Positions 1 to 4,729 of a DNA stretch of 7,370 bases are shown here, piece by piece. Made by a program: the position numbers and the translations under genes. The notes beneath the pieces were generated by a model, which worked only from the letters and a program-made list of their open reading frames with translations, did no database searches and was not told the origin of the DNA. Numbering within the stretch: position 1 is the stretch's first letter; each line of letters begins with the position of its first letter. Source of the DNA: Rhodospirillaceae bacterium (GTDB taxonomy: Bacteria > Pseudomonadota > Alphaproteobacteria > CADEGL01); the NCBI GenBank assembly GCA_018699755.1, contig JABIRQ010000464.1, forward strand, positions 1 through 7,370. The letters run 5' to 3'.

Positions 1-58
1 CACGCGGCGACACGCGGCGACACGCGGCGACACGCGGCGACACGCGGCGACACGCGGC
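1..58. repeat. Tandem array of a 10-bp GC-rich unit, cut by the left edge
   Basis: The unit CACGCGGCGA occurs five times head to tail with no mismatch, followed by eight bases of a sixth copy (CACGCGGC) that then diverges to CGCCCC. The array touches the first base of the window, so its true length is unknown. It lies just past the 3' end of the YdcZ-type gene. The CGCG cores of neighbouring units can pair with each other, so the transcript could form short GC hairpins, but there is no U-tract to make it a classical terminator. Ten bases is not a multiple of three, so a coding origin would give a 30-bp (10-residue) periodic protein. A variable-number repeat, or an assembly artefact at a contig end, are the main alternatives. 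Confidence 0.9.
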
Positions 59-63
59 CGCCC

Positions 64-513
64 CTAGAACCGCTGGATCAGGACCGTGCCGGCGATCAAC
101 AGGGCCGCGCCGACGCCGCGCCACAGGGTGATGTCCTGCTGGGGATAGCCGACGAGGCCCCAGTGATCGAGCAGCAGGGCGCAGATCATCTGCCCGGCGA
201 CGACCCCCGCGATCATCGCCGCCGCGCCGAGCCGGGGCACGAGCAGGATGGTCGAGGCCACGAAGGCGCCGCCGAGCAATCCGCCGACCAGCCAAATATA
301 GAGCGGCTCGCCGCCCGCGCGCGGCCAAGCCGGCACCGGCACCCGCAGGGCCAGGGCGAGCAGGGCCAAAGCAACCGTTCCGGTGGAAAAGGAGATCAGG
401 GCCGCGCTGACCGGGCTGCCCGTGACCGCCGAAAGCTGCGAATTGATGCCCGCCTGGAACATGATCGCCGCGCCGATCGCCAGGGCGAGACCGAGCCAGA
501 GAATCGCGGCCAT
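64..513 (-). CDS. YdcZ/DUF606-type small membrane transporter (DMT superfamily)
   Basis: The 149-residue protein is almost entirely hydrophobic, with about five predicted membrane helices at residues 3-20, 35-57, 71-92, 95-116 and 129-146. Family-typical stretches are QAGINSQL (20-27), a GQM...ALLLDHWG segment (108-119) and the C-terminal RGVGAALLIAGTVLI (132-146). The length matches single-unit YdcZ/DUF606 proteins, which are half-size members of the drug/metabolite transporter superfamily and probably act as dimers in the inner membrane. The substrate is unknown. The gene starts 6 nt after the stop of the MerR-type regulator, with a partial AGG ribosome site inside the end of that gene, so the two are almost certainly one operon and the transporter is probably under the regulator's control. 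It ends in TAG. The family call is firm; the substrate and the direction of transport cannot be read from the sequence. Confidence 0.85.
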   Translation of the reverse strand: MAAILWLGLALAIGAAIMFQAGINSQLSAVTGSPVSAALISFSTGTVALALLALALRVPVPAWPRAGGEPLYIWLVGGLLGGAFVASTILLVPRLGAAAMIAGVVAGQMICALLLDHWGLVGYPQQDITLWRGVGAALLIAGTVLIQRF

Positions 514-519
514 GGCCGC

Positions 520-915
520 CTAGCCCGCGCGCCGCGCCGCGCCCGGGACGAGCCGGTCAAGCCGGGCTTCCAGGGCGTCGAGCCAGTCCAGCGCGATCTC
601 CGCATCCTCGCGGTATTGGGTCAGTCGTGCCCGGTGCGCCTCGATCCGCGCGCGCAGGGCATCCGGCTCCGTCACTTGACCGGGCCGGGCGTGGTGGAGG
701 TCCAGCATCTCCTTGATTTCTTCCAGGGAAAAGCCCAGGCGCTTGCCGCGCAGGGCGAGGCGCAGGCGCTTGCGATCGCGCTCGGAATAAAGCCGCGTCC
801 GGCCGCGCCGTTCGGGGTCGAGCAAACCACAATCCTCATAGAAGCGCAGGGTCCGCGCCGTGACCTCGAAGGCCTCGGCCAATTCCGTAATGGTGTAGGG
901 CGCGCCGTGCAGCAT
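520..915 (-). CDS. MerR-family transcriptional regulator, LiuR-like
   Basis: This 131-residue protein has an N-terminal MerR winged helix-turn-helix (about residues 7-75). The segment around TARTLRFYEDCGLL (19-32) is the recognition region, and RGRTRLYSERDRKRLRLALRGKRLGFSLEEIKEMLDL (37-73) forms the wing and following helices. A charged helix at 84-123 is the expected dimerising coiled coil. There is one cysteine (C29) and no C-terminal metal-binding cysteine pair, so a metal-sensing role is unlikely. The RGKRLGFSLEEI signature is typical of LiuR-type regulators of branched-chain amino acid and acyl-CoA catabolism in proteobacteria, but no liu genes are visible here. An in-frame TAG (924-922) lies four codons upstream of the ATG, which fixes the 5' limit. 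Two ACGT palindromes sit 22-60 bp upstream, suggesting autoregulation. The likely target unit is this gene plus the YdcZ-type transporter. The effector is unknown. Confidence 0.9.
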   Translation of the reverse strand: MLHGAPYTITELAEAFEVTARTLRFYEDCGLLDPERRGRTRLYSERDRKRLRLALRGKRLGFSLEEIKEMLDLHHARPGQVTEPDALRARIEAHRARLTQYREDAEIALDWLDALEARLDRLVPGAARRAG

Positions 916-921
916 GGCCGC

Positions 922-951
922 ATACTATCCTCTATCTAACGTAAACGTCAA
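922..951 (-). promoter_or_regulatory. Candidate promoter of the merR-type/ydcZ-type operon
   Basis: Read on the minus strand, TTGACG (951-946) matches five of six bases of a sigma-70 -35 box. After an 18-bp spacer comes TAGTAT (927-922), four of six for a -10 box. The -35 box overlaps the nearer ACGT palindrome, which fits repression by a bound regulator. Transcription would start at about 915-916, at or next to the A of the ATG, so the mRNA may be leaderless. A GAGGA sequence 12 nt upstream of the ATG is too far away for a normal ribosome site. This is motif reading only. Confidence 0.45.
937..950. promoter_or_regulatory. Proximal ACGT palindrome, candidate LiuR-like operator 1
   Basis: The 14-mer TAACGTAAACGTCA is an inverted repeat (TAACGT / ACGTCA, five of six pairs) around a 2-base centre. 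It differs at one base from a second copy 25 bp further upstream and overlaps the -35 box of the candidate promoter. ACGT-rich palindromes of this kind are what I recall for LiuR-type MerR regulators. Assignment to the adjacent regulator is an inference. Confidence 0.6.
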
Positions 952-961
952 TATTTGAAGT

Positions 962-975
962 TAACGTAAACGTTA
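962..975. promoter_or_regulatory. Distal ACGT palindrome, candidate LiuR-like operator 2
   Basis: TAACGTAAACGTTA is a perfect inverted repeat, TAACGT / ACGTTA, around AA. It lies in an AT-rich island (about 919-985) in otherwise very GC-rich DNA, between the regulator and the end of the desaturase gene. With the proximal copy it makes a two-site array, 25 bp centre to centre, upstream of the regulator. Confidence 0.6.
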
Positions 976-1013
976 TATATTCATGAACCACGCACACCTG
1001 GAAAATGGCGCAC

Positions 1014-1994
1014 CTATTCGGCGGGTTGCGGGGTTTCGGCGCGGCGCGGCAGGGATTGCGCCATCCTGGCGATGAATTCGAGATAGCCGGCGGTGACCGG
1101 GCGCATCGGCAAGCGGGCCGCCATCTCGGCATGCAATTCCGGCAGGCGCCAGAAGGGCACGCCGGGATAGGTGTGGTGGGCCATGTGATAGGGCATGTTC
1201 CACAGCAGGAACCGCAGAACCCGGTTGGTCCGCACGGTGCGCGTCATCGTCACCGTGTCGCCCTCGTGGGGCATGCCCGTGTGTTCGATCAGGTTCTGGG
1301 GCTGGTGCGTCCATTTCGTCAACAGGACGGGGCCGACCCAGTAGATCGCCGCCGCCCATGTCCCCAGCGCGACGGACACGCCCGCGATCAGGGCATAGCC
1401 CAGCAGGGTCCAGCGCGCCTCGGCTACGACGGCGGGCCGCTGGCGCGCGGTCAGATAGGGCTCCTCCGACGTATCGCCGCGGGCCACGCGCACCAGATTC
1501 TTCGCCCGCCGGAGCCAATAGGGCAGGCCCGTGAGCGAGAGCAGAAAGCCGCCTCGGGTCAGCGAACCGCCCTCTTCGCCCATGATTTCGGGGTCGCGCG
1601 CCGGATCCTGGGTATGGCGGTGATGGGTGAAATGATAGGCCTGATCGTGCTGGTGGGGCCAAAAGACCAGAAAACCGCAAGCGGCACCGACAAAGTCGTT
1701 CAGCCGGCGCGTTTCGAAGGCCGTCCAATGGCTGCATTCGTGTTGGGCGGCATAGAGGTAGTTGAGCGCCAGGCCGTGCAGAACGAAGACCGGCACACCC
1801 CACCAGCTGCCCCAAGCAAAATAAAGGGCCGTGCCGGTGCCCAGGATCACCGCGAGATGGCCCGCGAGATGGGTCAGGCCGCGCATATTGGACGGGCGAC
1901 TCAACGCCTTGAGGCGGGCGCTCTCGACCAAGCCCTTGCGTCCGATGAAATCGTCCATGATCGGCCTCGCACTCGAAGCATCAGCCTCCGCCAT
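1014..1994 (-). CDS. Membrane fatty acid desaturase (PF00487-type di-iron enzyme)
   Basis: The 326-residue protein carries the three histidine boxes of the integral-membrane desaturase family: HECSH at 85-89, HFTHH at 121-125 (followed by R126, H127) and HMAHH at 270-274. An extra histidine lies in NLIEHTGMPHE (234-244). Together these supply the ligands of the di-iron site facing the cytoplasm. Hydrophobic stretches lie near 41-61, 64-82, 101-113, 195-215 and 217-226. Family members use O2 and electrons from a ferredoxin- or cytochrome-type donor to insert a double bond into an acyl chain; the substrate and regiospecificity cannot be read here, and related hydroxylases share the boxes. The gene starts 36 nt after the mgtE stop and may be cotranscribed with it. 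The second Met (codon 13, ATG at 1958-1956) has GAGG 6 nt upstream, a better ribosome site than that of the first Met, so the true start may be 1958. It ends in TAG. Confidence 0.88.
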   Translation of the reverse strand: MAEADASSARPIMDDFIGRKGLVESARLKALSRPSNMRGLTHLAGHLAVILGTGTALYFAWGSWWGVPVFVLHGLALNYLYAAQHECSHWTAFETRRLNDFVGAACGFLVFWPHQHDQAYHFTHHRHTQDPARDPEIMGEEGGSLTRGGFLLSLTGLPYWLRRAKNLVRVARGDTSEEPYLTARQRPAVVAEARWTLLGYALIAGVSVALGTWAAAIYWVGPVLLTKWTHQPQNLIEHTGMPHEGDTVTMTRTVRTNRVLRFLLWNMPYHMAHHTYPGVPFWRLPELHAEMAARLPMRPVTAGYLEFIARMAQSLPRRAETPQPAE

Positions 1995-2030
1995 TCCGGG
2001 TCAGGAGGCAAGCGCGCCGCTTCGACGCAC

Positions 2031-3431
2031 CTAGAGCAGCACCCAGGAGGCCAGGCCGAGGAAGGCAAAGAAGCCGACGACATCCGTGACCGTCGTCAGG
2101 AACACGGCCGACGCGACAGCCGGGTCGATTCCGCGCAGGGCCAGACCCAGCGGGATGGCGGTGCCGGCGAGGCCAGCGACCACCATGGTGACGACCATGG
2201 CGATGGCCATGACCAGGGCCAAGTTCAAATCCTGGAACCACAGGCCAGCGACGGCGGCGGCGATGACGGCGAAGAGAATGCCGTTGATGCCGCCGACGAT
2301 CACCTCCTTGATGATGACTCGCGTGGCGTTGGCCGGAGTCAGCTCCTTCATCGCCAGGGCGCGCACGGCCACGGTCAGAGTCTGGGTGCCCGCATTGCCG
2401 CCCATCGAGGCGACGATGGGCATGAGGACAGCCAGGGCCACGGCCTGTTCGATCGTCTCCGCGAAGGCGCCAATGACGAGGGAGGCGAGGATGGCTGTGC
2501 CCAGGTTGACCAGCAGCCAGGCGAAGCGTTTCTGCGTCGTATCGATCACGGCGCGGAAGGTGTCCGCCTCGCTCACGCCGGCCAGGCGCATCAAGTCTTC
2601 CTCGTGCTCCTCGTCGATCACGTCGACCACGTCGTCGACCGTGATCACGCCGGTGAGCCGCCCATCCGAATCGACCACCGGAGCCGAGATCAGGTTCTGC
2701 TGGCGAAACAGATGGGCCACCTCTTCCTGGTCCGTGGCGGCCGGAACGGTCCTCAACTCCCGGTCTGTTTCCATGATCTCGCCGACCGGGACGGAACGCA
2801 CCGTGCGCAGCACCCGGCTCAACGGGATCGTGCCGATGGGCCGATATTTCGGATCGACCACGAACAGATCGTAGAAATCGTCGGGCAGTTCCTCGGCCGA
2901 ACGCAGATGGTCGATGACCTCGCCGACCGTCCAATAGCTGGGCACCGCGACCACGTCGCGCTGCATCATGCGGCCGGCGCTGTCCTCGGGATAGGCCAGG
3001 CCCTGTTCGAGCATGACCCGCTCGGAAGCCGAAACGGCGGAGAGCAGTTCCTGCTGGGCCTCGGGCTCCAGGTCCGCGATCAGTTCGACGGCGTCGTCCG
3101 AATCGAGCTCGGTGATGACGCTCGCCACCTCCTCGGTGTCGAGCAGGTCGAGCACCTCTCCCCGCACCGCTTCGTCCAGTTCGGCGATCGAGGCCGGATC
3201 GAGCATCGGCTTGAGAATCGCGACGACCAAGCGGCGGTCGCCGTGGCCGAGCTGCTCCAACAGATCGGCGGTATCGGCGTAATGAAGAGGCTGGACCAGC
3301 TCTTCGATGCGGGCCGTGTCGTTTTCGTCGAGGGCGTCGAGAACCTGGCGCACCAGGCCCTCGGGAAGGCCCATGGCGTCATCGATCCCGGACAGGTCCT
3401 CGTCCAGATCGTCGTGAAGAGGATCGGCCAT
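2031..3431 (-). CDS. mgtE: Magnesium transporter MgtE
   Basis: The 466-residue product has the full MgtE layout. An acidic helical MgtE_N domain covers about residues 25-155, with DSAGRMM (150-156) at its end. A tandem CBS pair follows at about 157-275, with repeats around MMQRDVVAVPSYWTVGEV and IMETDRELRTVPA. A connecting helix leads to a five-helix membrane domain (about 303-466). The ion-pathway signature PIVASMGGNAGTQT (338-351) is intact, as is the acidic residue in TTVTDVVGF (D450), matching the magnesium-binding aspartate of the Thermus structure. In that family the N and CBS domains sense cytosolic Mg2+ and close the channel when it is plentiful. The ATG has GGTGG six nt upstream. The gene follows tRNA-Leu and its terminator, and I see no strong promoter in the 71 GC-rich bases between them. 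No magnesium riboswitch fits in that space. It ends in TAG. Confidence 0.95.
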   Translation of the reverse strand: MADPLHDDLDEDLSGIDDAMGLPEGLVRQVLDALDENDTARIEELVQPLHYADTADLLEQLGHGDRRLVVAILKPMLDPASIAELDEAVRGEVLDLLDTEEVASVITELDSDDAVELIADLEPEAQQELLSAVSASERVMLEQGLAYPEDSAGRMMQRDVVAVPSYWTVGEVIDHLRSAEELPDDFYDLFVVDPKYRPIGTIPLSRVLRTVRSVPVGEIMETDRELRTVPAATDQEEVAHLFRQQNLISAPVVDSDGRLTGVITVDDVVDVIDEEHEEDLMRLAGVSEADTFRAVIDTTQKRFAWLLVNLGTAILASLVIGAFAETIEQAVALAVLMPIVASMGGNAGTQTLTVAVRALAMKELTPANATRVIIKEVIVGGINGILFAVIAAAVAGLWFQDLNLALVMAIAMVVTMVVAGLAGTAIPLGLALRGIDPAVASAVFLTTVTDVVGFFAFLGLASWVLL

Positions 3432-3464
3432 ATGTCACCACCCCGCCACGGTTCCCGAAGGCAC

Positions 3465-3481
3465 GCCGGGGTTCGCCCGGC
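3465..3481 (-). other. Small inverted repeat in the mgtE leader
   Basis: GCCGGG (3465-3470) and CCCGGC (3476-3481) form a perfect 6-bp stem with a 5-base loop, about 34 nt upstream of the mgtE start codon. It has no U-tract and is far too small for a known Mg2+ riboswitch. In DNA this GC-rich it may be chance; it could also be an mRNA leader hairpin. Confidence 0.3.
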
Positions 3482-3502
3482 CGCGCCGCTGGTCGGATAG
3501 AA

Positions 3503-3547
3503 GAAGGCCCGCCATTCTAGCACGGTGGGCTAGCACGGCGGGCCTTC
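3503..3547 (-). terminator. Hairpin terminator downstream of tRNA-Leu
   Basis: A perfect 11-bp inverted repeat, GAAGGCCCGCC (3503-3513) and GGCGGGCCTTC (3537-3547), encloses a second 5-bp stem CTAGC/GCTAG (3517-3521, 3529-3533). On the minus strand the stem begins 6 nt after the tRNA's CCA end and is followed by the pyrimidine-rich TTCTAT, which is the orientation expected for ending the tRNA transcript before mgtE. The U-run is imperfect, so efficiency may be partial. On the plus strand the stem is followed by GAAGAATGG, so it is not bidirectional. The inner part also contains a direct repeat TAGCACGG (3518-3525, 3531-3538). Confidence 0.75.
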
Positions 3548-3553
3548 GAAGAA

Positions 3554-3640
3554 TGGTGCGGTCGAGAAGACTCGAACTTCCACGGGGTCGCCCCCACAGC
3601 GACCTCAACGCTGCGCGTCTACCAGTTCCGCCACGACCGC
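3554..3640 (-). tRNA. tRNA-Leu, anticodon GAG
   Basis: On the minus strand the acceptor stem pairs GCGGTCG (5' end, 3640-3634) with CGACCGC (3564-3558). A discriminator A and an encoded CCA (3556-3554) follow. The D-arm contains GCGGAACTGGTAGACGCGC, the anticodon loop is TTGAGGT (3608-3602) with GAG at 3606-3604, flanked by the AGCG/CGCT stem. The long variable arm (TGGGGGCGACCCCG region) is typical of class II leucine tRNAs, and the T-loop is TTCGAGT. At 87 nt with CCA this is a complete, normal tRNA that reads CUC and CUU codons. A weak -10-like TATAGG lies at 3673-3668 upstream. I see no sign that it serves as an integration site: no integrase gene or duplicated 3' end is present. Confidence 0.97.
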
Positions 3641-3756
3641 TCCGGCACCTCCGAAATTCGAAGCTTGCCTATACTCGGTCGGGGATTTACCAAATCGGGA
3701 CCCGCACCGCAAGGGGCGCGGAATCTCGCGGATTTCACGAGAAGATAGAGATAATC

Positions 3757-3770
3757 ATTTGAAATCAAAT
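3757..3770. promoter_or_regulatory. Perfect AT-rich palindrome over the lipB start codon
   Basis: ATTTGAAATCAAAT is a perfect inverted repeat (ATTTGA / TCAAAT around AA). It covers the TTG start codon of lipB (3759-3761) and lies in an AT-rich island of about 40 bases. It could be an operator that blocks early transcription or a small hairpin that limits translation initiation. Chance is also possible, because AT-rich DNA makes short palindromes easily. Confidence 0.35.
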
Positions 3771-4400
3771 ATAGAATGGAAAATCGACGACCGCCCGGTG
3801 GCGTATGAAACCGCGATCGCGGCGATGGAGACGCGAGCGGCCGCGATCCGCGCCGGGACGGCCCCGGAACAGGTCTGGCTGCTCGAGCACCCATCCCTCT
3901 ACACGGCAGGAACGAGCGCGCGGATCGAGGATCTGCTGCGGCCCGACCGTTTTCCGGTCCACCGCACCGGGCGCGGCGGGCAATACACCTATCACGGCCC
4001 GGGCCAGCGCGTGGCCTATGTCATGCTCGACCTCCAGGCGCGCGGCGGCGATATCCGCCGCTATGTCTGCGACCTGGAGGAATGGGTCATCGGGGCCCTC
4101 GCCTCCTTCAACGTGAGGGCGGAACGGCGTTCGGGGCGGATCGGCATCTGGGTCGACCGGGGCGGCGGGCGCGAGGGCAAGATCGCGGCCATCGGCGTGC
4201 GCGTGCGCCGCTGGGTCAGCTATCACGGCATCGCCGTGAACCTGGACCCCGATCTGTCCCATTTCGACGGCATCGTGCCCTGCGGCATCGCCGATCCCAA
4301 CTTCGGCGTCACCTCCCTCCACGACCTCGGCATCCCGGCGACCATGGCCGAACTCGACAGCGCGCTTATCGCCAGTTTCGAGGATGTGTTCGAGCAATAG
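3759..4400 (+). CDS. lipB: Octanoyl-[acyl carrier protein]:protein N-octanoyltransferase LipB
   Basis: The 213-residue protein transfers octanoyl groups from acyl carrier protein to lipoyl domains of 2-oxoacid dehydrogenases and the glycine cleavage H protein, the first step of endogenous lipoylation in the cytoplasm. The substrate-binding motif RGGQYTYHGPGQ is at 72-83. The catalytic lysine lies in EGKIAAIGVRV (K141) and the acyl-carrying cysteine in GIVPCGIADPN (C175), equivalent to Lys135 and Cys169 of the E. coli enzyme. The length is normal. The start is TTG: there is no in-frame ATG nearby, and the next candidate (GTG at 3798) would remove the first beta strand, which aligns with family N-termini. 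A weak AGAG lies 8 nt upstream. The partner enzyme LipA is not in the window. The gene is divergent from tRNA-Leu and convergent with the acylphosphatase gene, with 34 nt between stops. It ends in TAG. Confidence 0.95.
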   Translation: MKSNIEWKIDDRPVAYETAIAAMETRAAAIRAGTAPEQVWLLEHPSLYTAGTSARIEDLLRPDRFPVHRTGRGGQYTYHGPGQRVAYVMLDLQARGGDIRRYVCDLEEWVIGALASFNVRAERRSGRIGIWVDRGGGREGKIAAIGVRVRRWVSYHGIAVNLDPDLSHFDGIVPCGIADPNFGVTSLHDLGIPATMAELDSALIASFEDVFEQ

Positions 4401-4434
4401 CGGACGGCAAGCCGCTTCCAACGGCAACGGGCGC

Positions 4435-4725
4435 CTAAACCGTCGAAACCTGCGAAAAACCCTGCGAGCCGTCGTCCTCGGCCGCCTCGCGCGCGATATT
4501 CGTCACCCGCGCGTCCGGCGGACCCACGCGGCAGGCGTCGATCATCGCCTCGACCGTCGCGGCCGGACCGACGAACAGGGCTTCGACGCTGCCATCGGCG
4601 CAGTTGCGGACCCAGCCGCGCAGGCCCCGCGCCTTGGCCTGCTCGACCGTCCAGGCCCGGTACCAGACGTTCTGCACCCGGCCTTCGATGCGCGCCCGCA
4701 CGGCGGTCTCGTCGCCCGCAGCCAT
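4435..4725 (-). CDS. acyP: Acylphosphatase
   Basis: With the ATG at 4725 the product has 96 residues, the usual size for the single-domain ferredoxin-like acylphosphatase fold. The catalytic arginine is in VQNVWYR (R23) and the catalytic asparagine in GWVRNCADGSVE (N41), the same numbers as in the classical vertebrate enzyme. The strand-helix-strand spacing and the GPPDARV segment (68-74) fit the family. It hydrolyses carboxyl-phosphate bonds such as acetyl, carbamoyl or 1,3-bisphosphoglycerate phosphates. The phosphate-binding loop reads Q18-N19-V20 where QGV is usual, so a normally conserved glycine is replaced by asparagine. The frame stays open up to 4827 but that extension lies inside pccA and has no family similarity. 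The start is 4 nt after the pccA stop, so the two are cotranscribed and probably translationally coupled. It ends in TAG. The physiological substrate is unknown. Confidence 0.9.
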   Translation of the reverse strand: MAAGDETAVRARIEGRVQNVWYRAWTVEQAKARGLRGWVRNCADGSVEALFVGPAATVEAMIDACRVGPPDARVTNIAREAAEDDGSQGFSQVSTV

Positions 4726-4729
4726 CGCT

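Noticed and set aside
163..939. Open frame of 258 codons on the plus strand
   Set aside because: It is antisense to the MerR-type and YdcZ-type genes and has low-complexity Arg/Gly/Gln-rich translation.
1005..3500. Very long open frame of 831 codons on the plus strand
   Set aside because: It lies antisense to the desaturase and mgtE, both with intact family motifs. The translation is rich in Arg, Gly, His, Asp and Gln with no domain pattern, as expected for the opposite strand of GC-rich genes.
3432..3502. Mg2+ riboswitch upstream of mgtE
   Set aside because: The space after the tRNA terminator is only 71 bases and holds a single 6-bp hairpin, too small for a known magnesium-sensing leader.
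3554..3640. tRNA-Leu as an integration site for a mobile element
   Set aside because: No integrase, no repeated tRNA 3' end, and the flanks are housekeeping genes.
4401..4434. Shared terminator between convergent lipB and acyP
   Set aside because: Only a 4-bp stem (GCCG/CGGC) can be drawn and there is no T-run on either strand.
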